Part shown: positions 1-7,929 of the stretch, piece after piece
Numbering within the stretch: the first letter of the stretch is position 1
How the letters are laid out: the number at the start of each line of letters is the position of its first letter
Assembly: GCA_947463105.1 (NCBI GenBank)
Contig: CANHSD010000084.1
Location: 1-11,128, forward strand
Length of the DNA: 11,128 nucleotides
Reading direction: 5' to 3'
Source: Chitinophagaceae bacterium
GTDB lineage: Bacteria > Bacteroidota > Bacteroidia > Chitinophagales > Chitinophagaceae
Made by a program: the position numbers and the translations under genes
Notes under the pieces: generated by a model
What the model was told of the DNA's origin: nothing
Seen by the model: the letters and a program-made list of their open reading frames with translations, nothing else
The model's database searches: none

Positions 1-80
1 AAGTCCTTTTGTGCAAATACCATGTTGGCAGTAAGCAATAGAAGAACGAACAAAGCTTTTGGCAATCGGGAAATATTCAT
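1..80 (-). CDS. N-terminus of a secreted protein (partial, cut by left edge)
   Basis: Reading the minus strand from the ATG at 80 gives 26 codons that run off the window edge. The peptide starts MNISRLPKALFVLLLLTANM and continues VFAQKD. It is a standard Sec signal peptide: a basic n-region (R5, K8), a hydrophobic core FVLLLLTANMVF and a probable cleavage site VFA|QKD. There is no lipobox cysteine, so the product is probably a soluble periplasmic or exported protein. It starts 8 nt after the stop of the lyase-like lipoprotein, so it is almost certainly co-transcribed with it. In this kind of locus the next gene is often another glycan-degrading enzyme, but the visible part does not identify the family. 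The reading frame and signal peptide are seen directly; the operon role is inferred. Confidence 0.75.
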   Translation of the reverse strand, partial: MNISRLPKALFVLLLLTANMVFAQKD

Positions 81-88
81 GTTGGGTT

Positions 89-1228
89 TTATTTGGGCCA
101 GTATAGGAATCCGCTCACTTTTCTGTTGTACCGTGTTGCTGAAGAACTGATTCCTTTCAGGTAGGTGGTTGTCTCCGGAAAAGCCAGCAACAATTCCTCC
201 AATGCATAAACAGAGGAAGAGGGCACATAGGGTTTGTTGTAGTCTGTCCTTGTTTTATCAGGAGCATAATTGGTATTCACAAATTCAATATGCACATTGT
301 TGACAGGATCAATGAGAAATGGCTTCCAGTAATTCATCATGTCTTGTACAGAAACATTGATGTTGTTTTTCCTGTTTTTGAATGTATTCATGGCAGTCGA
401 CCCTTCAAAATATGCCTTGGCCTTTAATATCCGGGCATAAAATGCCAGGTTGTAGGCATGATAAGCAAATGCGTCCCTGCTGATCAGGTCTTCGGATTTT
501 CCTCCAGCCATAAGGTTTACATTAAGCAAGGTCGTATATGCGCCAGCTGCATAATCAAGAAGACTTTGGGAATTCAGCAAATACCCAAAATAATAAAGAA
601 AATTCATCCGGATGGTCTCCCAATTGTTGACCCTTGCAGGAAAATTTCTGAATACCAGGGCCCTTGCATTGATCCAGGTGTCCATCTTGCTCCTGTCGGC
701 AGTTGTCATCCTGCTTCTAACCACGGAATAGGCTTCATAAAATCCAAGATAAGACGTTTCGTTGGGAAGATGTGTTGTGGCAATGTTGCCAAAATTTACC
801 CATGCAAGCAATGTGCTCACAACCTTGTCAAAATAGGGCTTTGCTTCAGCTGGACTTTTCTCATACAACATCAGCCATCGCAAGGCCAGCATCTTACAGT
901 CCGTTGCCTGGTTGGAAATATTCGTAAAGTTATCTGAATCCCCTTCCTTGAATAGTGTTGGTGTTTTGCTCAATGCTGCAAGCGAAGGAGAATTGATGAT
1001 AGCAGCTACAGCATTTGCCATATCAGTATTGATGGGCATTTGCTCCTTCACATAAGCCAATGTCAACGAGTCGACCAGGAGATTCACTGGAAACCTTGTA
1101 TCCGCAGGGGTTGGCGGCGTAGGTACTACTGGCACAACAGGGTTTTGCTGTTCCTTCTTTTTACACGCTGTAAAAAAAACCAGGACAAAAAAAACGAACC
1201 CTAACGAATTGACTATATTTCTCATCAT
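89..1228 (-). CDS. Alginate-lyase-like (alpha/alpha toroid) lipoprotein, putative polysaccharide lyase
   Basis: The 379-residue protein starts with a lipoprotein signal: hydrophobic core at about 7-20 and lipobox FFTAC with C22 as the probable lipidated residue. A basic KKK and a Pro-rich linker follow (about 29-43, VVPVVPTPPTP). The rest looks helical and carries patterns I associate with alginate-lyase-type (alpha/alpha)-toroid enzymes (PF05426, PL5/PL38-like): an ALRWLMLY...LLAW helix pair (about 115-143), an asparagine pair before an aromatic (N201-N202-W203), and SRDAFAYHAYNL (250-261), like the Arg/Tyr/His catalytic helix of PL5. The His that follows Asn in classical PL5 enzymes is Trp here, so mechanism and substrate are uncertain; it could be a non-catalytic binder. 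ATG at 1228 is followed at once by a second ATG (1225); either gives a working signal. It lies 68 nt downstream of susD beyond a terminator hairpin, so it is probably expressed by read-through at a lower level. Family assignment is from memory of motifs. Confidence 0.6.
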   Translation of the reverse strand: MMRNIVNSLGFVFFVLVFFTACKKKEQQNPVVPVVPTPPTPADTRFPVNLLVDSLTLAYVKEQMPINTDMANAVAAIINSPSLAALSKTPTLFKEGDSDNFTNISNQATDCKMLALRWLMLYEKSPAEAKPYFDKVVSTLLAWVNFGNIATTHLPNETSYLGFYEAYSVVRSRMTTADRSKMDTWINARALVFRNFPARVNNWETIRMNFLYYFGYLLNSQSLLDYAAGAYTTLLNVNLMAGGKSEDLISRDAFAYHAYNLAFYARILKAKAYFEGSTAMNTFKNRKNNINVSVQDMMNYWKPFLIDPVNNVHIEFVNTNYAPDKTRTDYNKPYVPSSSVYALEELLLAFPETTTYLKGISSSATRYNRKVSGFLYWPK

Positions 1229-1245
1229 ACTTTAAATATCCCCAT

Positions 1246-1280
1246 AAAATAAAAAAAGGCACATGAAATTTTCATGTGCC
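1246..1280 (-). terminator. Rho-independent terminator after susD
   Basis: On the minus strand, 17 nt past the susD stop, the arms GGCACATGAA and TTCATGTGCC form a perfect 10-bp stem (1258-1280) around a 3-nt loop. Seven T residues follow directly (1257-1251), then A and TTTT. This is a textbook intrinsic terminator on the minus strand. On the plus strand the hairpin is not followed by a T-tract. It lies between susD and the next gene of the same orientation, whose start is only 22 nt away, leaving no room for a full promoter. It therefore probably acts as a partial terminator that sets susCD expression above that of the downstream genes, or the hairpin protects the susCD mRNA 3' end. Confidence 0.85.
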
Positions 1281-1296
1281 CGAAACAATTAAATCA

Positions 1297-3063
1297 TTAG
1301 TTTGGCCAGCCCGGATTTTGAACCAGATTTGGATTGACCTGAATTTCAGCCTGTGGAATTGCCCAGGTATAAAAATGGTCACCGCCCCAGGTATAGTTGG
1401 CAATATTACCACCCCAAACACTGCGCAAACCGTTACCACCGCCAAATTTGGTATCCTTCAACGTTTTCCATCTCAACTCATCGAAATAATTGATGCCTTC
1501 ATTCAGGAATTCAATCCGACGTTCATTGCGGATACGATCACGCAGTGCTGCCTGATTGGCAATAAAGGTAGGACGGGCTGGAGTGGTTTGCTGAAGCGAT
1601 GGCATGCCTGCACGGGTGCGCACTTCATTCACCTTGGCGATAGCGCCAGGAAGATCCCCAAGTTCAGTAAGTGCTTCCGCCCACATCAACAATACATCCG
1701 CATAACGGATCACAGGGAAATCGATAGGCCCAAATGAACGGTTCAGCAATTCTGCATTGCCTTCGTAAACAAACTTCCTGTGAAGGTAATAGAATTCAGC
1801 CTGCGTATCGGTGCGCAAATCGCCATTCACTGCTGCTTCCGCCCTGAAGGGATACCTGCTGGTAACCGTTGCAGGCGAGATGCCAAACAATCCGTTGTAT
1901 GTTGCATAAGGAGTGATAACGGATGCAGACAACCTGGGATCCCTGCTTTCGTAAGCTTTCAATAGCCTTGCTTCATTCCCTACTGGAAGGTATTTGGTCA
2001 TGTCGGCTCCCTGAGCAGCACGTGCAGTTCTTTCAGCAGCAGTAAGGTTATCCCGTAAAAAATATACCTGCCTGGCCCTGACATTCATTGCATTATAACC
2101 AGGAATTACGGCATCCCAATTGAACTTGCTGCCATCCATGTTTTCAAAAAGATCAACACCATTGGGAGAAACAATATAGGTATTCCAGCAAGAACCAAAC
2201 GAAGAGCGTGTCCCACAAAAGAATTGTGTTGTTGATCCCAATCCAGTGATACCGGTATTTTGAATAGAAAAAATCATCTCATCAGATTGCTCGTTTTGTT
2301 CCTTGAACAAATTTCGATAATCGTTAAAAAGCCTGTAACCCGAAACGGTAACATTGGAGAAATCTGCAGCAGCTTCGGCCCATTTCCCTAAGTACATGTA
2401 TACTTTCCCCCTCAACGCATACGCTGCTCCTTTTGTAACCCTGCCATAGCTTGCATTTCCCTTGGCATACTTTGCAGGAAGATTTGTTTCAGCGATGCAA
2501 TCACTCAGGTCTTTGAGTACAACATTCCATACTTCTGCTTCAGTTGAACGGCCTTTGGTTGCCTCGGTGTAAAGGAATGGTTCAAGGTAAATGGGAACAC
2601 CTTTCCACACCTGGTTAAGCCTGAAATAAAAATATGCCCTGAGGAACTTGGCCTCGGCAATCAGCCTCGCTTTCTTTGTATCTGCAGAGGGAGATTTTGC
2701 AGGAATATTGGCAATGGCATTGTTGGCCCTGATAACACCCTCGTAGAAATTTCTCCAGTTGCTGCTGAACAATCCATTTCCGGGGGTAATGGTACCCAGC
2801 AGGAATGCATCTGTTCCGTCACGCTGCATTCCACCAATAGCAAACCGATCGTATTGATACAACTCCAACCCAGAGGCAGAACCTGTATTCTGGTCGAGCC
2901 TGAGTGCATTGTAAATAGAATTGACGCCCAGCTCAGTGAGGTTGTCTGTGGTCCACATGGTTTCACTGCCGAGTTGATCATAGGGCTCCGTATCGAGCAG
3001 GTCTTTCTGGCAACTGCTGAAAGCAACTGAAACCAATGAAAGCAAAATGAATATCTTTTTCAT
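1297..3063 (-). CDS. SusD/RagB family outer-membrane glycan-binding lipoprotein
   Basis: The 588-residue surface lipoprotein partners with the adjacent SusC to capture glycan. The signal peptide (MKKIFILLSL...) ends in lipobox AFSSC with C18 lipidated. The mature N-terminus QKDLLDTEPYDQLGSETMW is typical of SusD proteins. Helical TPR-like segments include AEAKFLRAYFYFRL (136-149), GAAYALRGKVYMYLGKW (212-228) and the conserved VIRYADVLLMWAEALTELG (451-469), followed by INEVR-type VNEVRTRAG (478-486). The C-terminal signature RIRNERRIEFLNEG...YFDELRW (510-532) and the ending IPQAEIQVNPNLVQNPGW are diagnostic of RagB/SusD (PF07980/PF14322). Length is normal and there are no breaks. It starts 21 nt after the susC stop, so it is translationally paired with susC, and a strong terminator follows it. 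The ligand cannot be read from the sequence. Confidence 0.96.
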   Translation of the reverse strand: MKKIFILLSLVSVAFSSCQKDLLDTEPYDQLGSETMWTTDNLTELGVNSIYNALRLDQNTGSASGLELYQYDRFAIGGMQRDGTDAFLLGTITPGNGLFSSNWRNFYEGVIRANNAIANIPAKSPSADTKKARLIAEAKFLRAYFYFRLNQVWKGVPIYLEPFLYTEATKGRSTEAEVWNVVLKDLSDCIAETNLPAKYAKGNASYGRVTKGAAYALRGKVYMYLGKWAEAAADFSNVTVSGYRLFNDYRNLFKEQNEQSDEMIFSIQNTGITGLGSTTQFFCGTRSSFGSCWNTYIVSPNGVDLFENMDGSKFNWDAVIPGYNAMNVRARQVYFLRDNLTAAERTARAAQGADMTKYLPVGNEARLLKAYESRDPRLSASVITPYATYNGLFGISPATVTSRYPFRAEAAVNGDLRTDTQAEFYYLHRKFVYEGNAELLNRSFGPIDFPVIRYADVLLMWAEALTELGDLPGAIAKVNEVRTRAGMPSLQQTTPARPTFIANQAALRDRIRNERRIEFLNEGINYFDELRWKTLKDTKFGGGNGLRSVWGGNIANYTWGGDHFYTWAIPQAEIQVNPNLVQNPGWPN

Positions 3064-3084
3064 AAAAAGTCTTTTTCGTGTTGA

Positions 3085-6000
3085 TTAGAAAGTAACATTA
3101 AGGCCAAAAGCAAACTGCTTCATCGTAGGGTAGGTGATGTTTGCACCCAATTCAGGATCCAAACCAGGGAAAGAAGTAAGCATGAAAAGATTCTCTCCGC
3201 TGAAATATACCCTGGCCCTTTGAATAGCCAACCTGCCAACAAAATTGGAAGGGAGGTTGTATCCCAACTGCACATTTCTCAGTTTCATCCAAGAACCATC
3301 AAATAACCACCAATCGCTACCAACTGCATTTTGGGCATCAGCCACTTTCAGCCTTGGGTTTTTTCCGTTGATGTTGTTTTTGGGATCAGCCGGATCGGCA
3401 TCATTGTAATAATACCTGCTTTTGACTACATCAGCATTGATGGCATTACCCCAAACCACTGCAGAGTTGTTGTACCCAATTGAATTAAACTGGATCTGAT
3501 GTCCTGCTGCACCAGAGAAAATCAATGAAAGATCAAATGACTTCCAGGTGAAATCTGCAGAAAATCCAAACACATATTTGGGAAGCGTTGAAGTATTGGT
3601 AAACTCCCTGTCAAATGAGTTTCCATAATCACCATCCCCGTTCAAATCAGCATACAAAAGATCTCCGTACCAAATGGCATCTTTTCTAATGGACGTACCC
3701 GGACGAAGCTTGTAGCCAGCAGCCAACATTGCCCTTGCCCAATCCAAATCACCGGTTGTCCTGATCATACCATCCTTGGGGCCACCATTGATGTTGACAG
3801 AGCCATCTGCATTGGTATACTGACCGGACCCCTTGTAGGTCCTGTAAATGTAATGCTCGCCGATCATCTTGCCTTCCAATGCTCCTGAATTGTAAACGGC
3901 ACTAAGGTTGGATTGAAACGTTTTCACACCTGCCGCGTCTGTAACATACCCTTCCACCAGCTTTCCACGGAACTTTGTAACCTCGTTGTCGGTATAGGCA
4001 AAGTTTCCTGAAAGATTATACCGAACAGCACCAACCTTTCCTTTGGTACCAAGCGTGATTTCAAATCCCTGGTTTTGTACACCAGCAAGGTTTACTGTAG
4101 GTGCAGATGCTATACCTGCGGTCATGGGAATGGCAATGGTAGATAAAATTCCATTGGTATTTCTCCTGAAAACATCAATTTCTACGTTGAGCTTGTTGCC
4201 GAACAGGGATGCATCAATACCTATGTTCTTGATATCGGTTGACTCCCATCTCAGATCAGGATTAGAGTACCTTCCAACTGCCAGTCCTGAGGCCTGAACA
4301 TTGTTGAAGGAATAGAGACGGGGTGAATAGGTAGCCTGCCAATCGTAGTTGCCTGATGCATAGCTTCCCAATTCTCCCCATGAAGCCCTTAACTTAAGGT
4401 TGTTGATCCATTTGATGCCATCCATGAATTTCTCTTCAGAAATTCTCCATCCTGCTGAAGCAGAAGGGAAATAACCAAAGCGACTCTCCGGCGCAAAACG
4501 GGAAACACCATCATAACGCAGGTTTCCTTCCAACAGATATTTTCCTTTGAAGGCATAGTTCACACGACCAAACAAAGAGCGGATGGCCCAATCATTTTCA
4601 CTGCCCGAAGTTGTTGTTGGCGTCAATACTGCGCTTGGAACGTAGAGGCCATAGTCAATCATACCCTGCTTGGAGGCAGAAATATTGTAGTAATTATAAT
4701 ACAACTGGTTGTATCCGACAAAAGCAGACAGGTCATGGTCTTTACCCAATGTAGTAGTATAGCGCAACACATTGTCTAAGGTGATCTGGTAGTTTTTATC
4801 GTAGCTATAGTTAGAAGAGAGGTTGGCAGGGTTTGGCTGGAATGTCATTTGGGTATTGGTGGCAAAGTTATACCGCACACCAGCATCAGGATTGGTTCTT
4901 GACCTGTACTCATTCTGGCGCATTTGGTAGTTGAAACGCGTTTCAAATGAAAGACCTTTCAAGATAGTAGCCGTAGCATACAATGTGGTATTGAACCTGG
5001 AGGTCTGGTCTTTGCCCAATCTGTTGTTCAAAAATGAAAATACATTGTTGGCTTGTTGGTTCTCTTCGGAAATTTGGGCATAGCCATACTTTCCACCGTA
5101 TTGCGGAATGATTCCAGGCGTAGTTGCACGGAGATAGGTGAAGGCATCCGATACGTTGCCCATATCATCGTCTTGAAACAATGCAAATGTTTGTGAACCT
5201 ACCGTAAGGAACTTCGTAACCTTTGATTCGATATTGGACCTGAACTGAAAACGTTGGCTACCTGTATTTTCAATGGTACCCTGGTTGTTCAGGTAGCCAA
5301 CAGAAAGAAGATATGTGGTTTTGTCAGATCCTCCATTGATGGATACATTGTGGTTCTGTACCAATCGGTTTGAAAAGAAAGCATCTGCCCAGTCTGTATT
5401 GGGGTAAGCCAAGAAATTGGGAACACCCAGCGGATTCAATGCATCCGGAATCTTGCTGGCAGAGTCCCATGCTGCAATGTTCAGTGCACTGTATTTGATT
5501 GCCTGGCCAAGATTGGTATGTGCCTCATTGGTGTAGCGCATGTGATCAGCGTAGTTCGTAACAAAATTCGGCATGTTCATTGGGCTGGTAGTAGAGTATA
5601 TCCCGTTGTATGTAACCGACAGTTTATTGCGTGTCCCTTTCTTGGTTGTAATCAATATAACCCCATTACCTGCTTGTGAACCATAGATGGAAGCTGAAGC
5701 GGCATCTTTCAAGACAGAGACTGATTCAACATCCTGGGGATTGACCGCATCCAGCGCACCAATAACGCCATCGATGATGATCAATGGACTCGAGCCACTC
5801 AAGGTTCCCCTACCCCTTACAGTGATCGAGGCGCCATCGGATCCTGGCTGACCAGAACCTTGTTGAACAGAAACACCCGAAAGCAATCCTGCAAGAGATG
5901 TAGAAAGGTTGGTGATGGGCCTGTCTTCAATTTGCTTGGCCGTAATGGTAGACACAGCGCCTGTCAGGTTTACTTTTTTCTGGGTAGCATATCCCACCAC

Positions 6001-6327
6001 TACAACAGACTCCATGCTTTCTTCTGTAGGATCAAGCTTGATGTTGATGGCTGACATGCCTTTCAACACAACAGTTTCAATGCTGCCAAAGCCCACGCTG
6101 GAAACAGTAATGCGATCACCAGCTTTTGCATTGATGGAAAAAGTTCCATCTGCATTGGACTTGGTACCGGCCTTGGTTGAGTTGTTTACAATAGACGCCC
6201 CTGAAACGGGTGCATTGTCTTTCGAAGAAACGACCACTCCCTTGTAAGCAGTTTGGGCAAAACCCAAGGAGGAAATTACCGTTGCCATGATGAATAGCAA
6301 CAGTGTCCTGATTTTAATCAGTTGCAT
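3085..6327 (-). CDS. SusC/RagA family TonB-dependent outer-membrane transporter
   Basis: This 1080-residue outer-membrane beta-barrel imports oligosaccharides with SusD, powered by TonB-ExbBD. I choose the ATG at 6327 over the in-frame ATG at 6378, because starting MQLIKIRTLLLFIMATVISS it gives a clean Sec signal cleaved at GFA|Q (24/25); the upstream 17 codons would bury it. Domains in order: carboxypeptidase-regulatory-like beta-sandwich (about 28-99), a linker with the SusC motif ESVVVVGYATQKK (about 106-118), a plug domain with VRGRGTLSG, PLIIIDGV and VESVSVLKDAASASIYGSQAGNGVILITTKKG, then the 22-stranded barrel. The C-terminus FAFGLNVTF ends in Phe, as barrel insertion requires. No STN domain is present, so direct signalling to an anti-sigma factor is not expected. 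SusD follows after 21 nt; the sulfatase lies 115 nt upstream. The frame is intact. The family is certain; the substrate is unknown. Confidence 0.96.
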   Translation of the reverse strand: MQLIKIRTLLLFIMATVISSLGFAQTAYKGVVVSSKDNAPVSGASIVNNSTKAGTKSNADGTFSINAKAGDRITVSSVGFGSIETVVLKGMSAINIKLDPTEESMESVVVVGYATQKKVNLTGAVSTITAKQIEDRPITNLSTSLAGLLSGVSVQQGSGQPGSDGASITVRGRGTLSGSSPLIIIDGVIGALDAVNPQDVESVSVLKDAASASIYGSQAGNGVILITTKKGTRNKLSVTYNGIYSTTSPMNMPNFVTNYADHMRYTNEAHTNLGQAIKYSALNIAAWDSASKIPDALNPLGVPNFLAYPNTDWADAFFSNRLVQNHNVSINGGSDKTTYLLSVGYLNNQGTIENTGSQRFQFRSNIESKVTKFLTVGSQTFALFQDDDMGNVSDAFTYLRATTPGIIPQYGGKYGYAQISEENQQANNVFSFLNNRLGKDQTSRFNTTLYATATILKGLSFETRFNYQMRQNEYRSRTNPDAGVRYNFATNTQMTFQPNPANLSSNYSYDKNYQITLDNVLRYTTTLGKDHDLSAFVGYNQLYYNYYNISASKQGMIDYGLYVPSAVLTPTTTSGSENDWAIRSLFGRVNYAFKGKYLLEGNLRYDGVSRFAPESRFGYFPSASAGWRISEEKFMDGIKWINNLKLRASWGELGSYASGNYDWQATYSPRLYSFNNVQASGLAVGRYSNPDLRWESTDIKNIGIDASLFGNKLNVEIDVFRRNTNGILSTIAIPMTAGIASAPTVNLAGVQNQGFEITLGTKGKVGAVRYNLSGNFAYTDNEVTKFRGKLVEGYVTDAAGVKTFQSNLSAVYNSGALEGKMIGEHYIYRTYKGSGQYTNADGSVNINGGPKDGMIRTTGDLDWARAMLAAGYKLRPGTSIRKDAIWYGDLLYADLNGDGDYGNSFDREFTNTSTLPKYVFGFSADFTWKSFDLSLIFSGAAGHQIQFNSIGYNNSAVVWGNAINADVVKSRYYYNDADPADPKNNINGKNPRLKVADAQNAVGSDWWLFDGSWMKLRNVQLGYNLPSNFVGRLAIQRARVYFSGENLFMLTSFPGLDPELGANITYPTMKQFAFGLNVTF

Positions 6328-6378
6328 AAGTATTGGTTTTATAAATAAATGATTGAGGGTGTAGGTTGCTAACGGCAT

Positions 6379-6409
6379 GCAAGTTAATCAAAAGAAATTG
6401 TTAAAAAAA
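6379..6409 (-). promoter_or_regulatory. Candidate internal promoter upstream of susC
   Basis: The 115-bp sulfatase-susC gap (6328-6442) is the largest gap in the minus-strand unit. On the minus strand it holds a T-run (TTTT at 6409-6406 as a possible -33 element), a 19-nt spacer and TAACTTGC (6386-6379). The latter loosely resembles the Bacteroidota -7 consensus TAnnTTTG with one T missing. The same TAACTTG with a 19-nt spacer occurs upstream of the divergent oxidoreductase. An overlapping alternative is TTCTTTTG (6396-6389), which keeps the TTTG end. A separate susC promoter would fit the high expression usual for susCD. This is weak consensus matching only. Confidence 0.25.
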
Positions 6410-6442
6410 GAGTGACCAGCTACTACTTGATAACTATGTTTT

Positions 6443-7906
6443 TTATTTAAACAATCCTGTATTTCCCTTTTCCAACAACGGCATCAATTGCCTGACAAGA
6501 TCCGGAGTTGATGCAGCAATATTGTGTTGCTCAGCAGGATCATTGAAATGATCATAGAGCTCAATCGTGGGCTCTTCCTTTCTGAAATATTTGGTCAGCC
6601 TGTACCGATCGGTCCTCATTGTGATGCCCCTGTTGAAATAACTGTAGGCAACCTCTTCCTCTTTGTTAGGCGTATTGTTGATCCTGTCGGCAAAACTTCT
6701 TCCATCCATTGCATAGGGCAAAGGCACATTGCACCAATTCAACAAAGTCGGAAACAGATCAATGGTTTCTATCACATTCCCGATTGCCCCTTTGGCGTTT
6801 TGTTTTCCCGGCAATTTGATGATGAGTGGACTTCTCAGTGAGTAGTCAAACAAGGTATGCTTACCCCATACACCATGATCGCCCAAATGCCAACCATGGT
6901 CGCCCCAAAGCACCACAATGGTATTTTTATCCAATCCATTTTTTTTGAGTTCATCCAAAACCTTTCCCACTTGTGCATCAACATAACTGATGGCAGCATA
7001 ATAGGCATGAACCAGCTTTTTTGAATAGGCATCAGAGATGGGGTTTTCCAGTGTGGGGTGCTCATCACCTGATTTATAGCTATTGAATTCACTGTTGTTT
7101 TGCAGGCTGGCTTTTGAGATTCCATTGGGTGGTGTTCTGGATGTTGCCAAAGGCATGTCTTCCCTGTTGTAAAGTTTCCAATAAGCATCGGGAGCAGTGA
7201 AGGGCAGATGGGGCTTAAAAAATCCTACACCAAGAAAAAAAGGCTGGTCTCTTTTGGAGTATTTTTTCAATTGTTCTATGGCCAGCGCTGCAGTCAAACC
7301 GTCTGGATACCCAGTATCATCAACTCTACCCTTCTCGTAAGGTGGTACGTTCCCCTTCATTGTTTGGCGGCTTTCCCCGCTGGCGTAACCAAAAAAAGCA
7401 TCCCATCCGTCTTTCCATTTCCCGGGATTAAACAGGAATTCATTCCAGCTATGGGGCAACTCCATTACATCACCGGGAGCTTCATCATAACCGTATACAC
7501 GCCCATCCACTGCATGGCTGATTTTCCCAATACCAACCGTATAGTAACCGTTCCTCTTCAATTGGTGGACCAAGGATTCCGGCCTTGCTGATTCAGGTCT
7601 GCCAACCGTTTGCTTTTCAAATGCATTGTTATTGATTTGTGCATTATTTCTGGGCCTTAATCCGGTTAACAACGCACAGCGGGAAGCACCACAGGTAGGA
7701 ACCTGAACATAATGTTGGGTAAAATACATTCCTTGCGATGCGAGCCGATCAATGTTCGGAGTCTGGACTATTCTGTTCCCATATATACCCAGGTCAGGAC
7801 GAAGATCATCAATAGCCAGAAAAAGTATATTGGGCCTGTCGCTCTTCTTGGATACTCCCTTTCCAGACAGACTGAAAAGTGAGAGCAATAGCAAAAAATA
7901 TTTCAT
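6443..7906 (-). CDS. S1-family sulfatase, iduronate-2-sulfatase-like
   Basis: The 487-residue enzyme hydrolyses sulfate esters, probably from a sulfated uronate or other sugar, in the periplasm. An N-terminal hydrophobic stretch (MKYFLLLLSLFSLSG) serves as a Sec signal, although the cleavage site is not crisp. Mature protein starts DRPNILFLAIDDLRPDLGIYG; D33 and D34 match the calcium ligands of the alkaline-phosphatase fold. The sulfatase signature is C72-G-A-S-R76, with C72 predicted to become formylglycine. GIGKISH (125-131), GVGFFKPHLPF (226-236; K231, H233), WGDHGWHLGDHG (334-345; D336, H337) and GKHTLFDYSLRSPLII (348-363; K349) follow the order seen in human iduronate-2-sulfatase, placing it in that subgroup of S1. 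Length is normal. Start codon at 7906 lies 23 nt after the MFS stop with AAGG at a suitable distance. Maturation needs an anSME-type enzyme not in this window. Exact substrate is unknown. Confidence 0.92.
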   Translation of the reverse strand: MKYFLLLLSLFSLSGKGVSKKSDRPNILFLAIDDLRPDLGIYGNRIVQTPNIDRLASQGMYFTQHYVQVPTCGASRCALLTGLRPRNNAQINNNAFEKQTVGRPESARPESLVHQLKRNGYYTVGIGKISHAVDGRVYGYDEAPGDVMELPHSWNEFLFNPGKWKDGWDAFFGYASGESRQTMKGNVPPYEKGRVDDTGYPDGLTAALAIEQLKKYSKRDQPFFLGVGFFKPHLPFTAPDAYWKLYNREDMPLATSRTPPNGISKASLQNNSEFNSYKSGDEHPTLENPISDAYSKKLVHAYYAAISYVDAQVGKVLDELKKNGLDKNTIVVLWGDHGWHLGDHGVWGKHTLFDYSLRSPLIIKLPGKQNAKGAIGNVIETIDLFPTLLNWCNVPLPYAMDGRSFADRINNTPNKEEEVAYSYFNRGITMRTDRYRLTKYFRKEEPTIELYDHFNDPAEQHNIAASTPDLVRQLMPLLEKGNTGLFK

Positions 7907-7929
7907 GGTTAAACCTTAATAATGAACCT

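Noticed and set aside
458..937. Plus-strand open frame of 159 codons opposite the lyase-like gene
   Set aside because: It lies wholly within a minus-strand gene with signal peptide and family-like motifs, and its translation is Cys/His/Pro-rich with no domain pattern; it is a shadow.
1276..1737. Plus-strand open frame of 153 codons opposite susD
   Set aside because: It overlaps the terminator hairpin and the highly conserved SusD C-terminus in antisense; no recognisable motif or start context.
6328..6378. Longer susC start at 6378
   Set aside because: It adds 17 residues ahead of a complete signal peptide beginning at 6327, would hide the n-region, and overlaps the region where a promoter or leader is more likely.
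6403..6443. Possible Rho-independent terminator after the sulfatase (T7 run on the minus strand)
   Set aside because: The sequence before the T-run forms no stem longer than about 3 bp, so there is only a T-tract without a hairpin.
6939..6946. A8 run (coding strand) in the sulfatase as a frameshift site
   Set aside because: The frame is intact on both sides and the run simply encodes Lys-Lys-Asn; nothing suggests programmed slippage.
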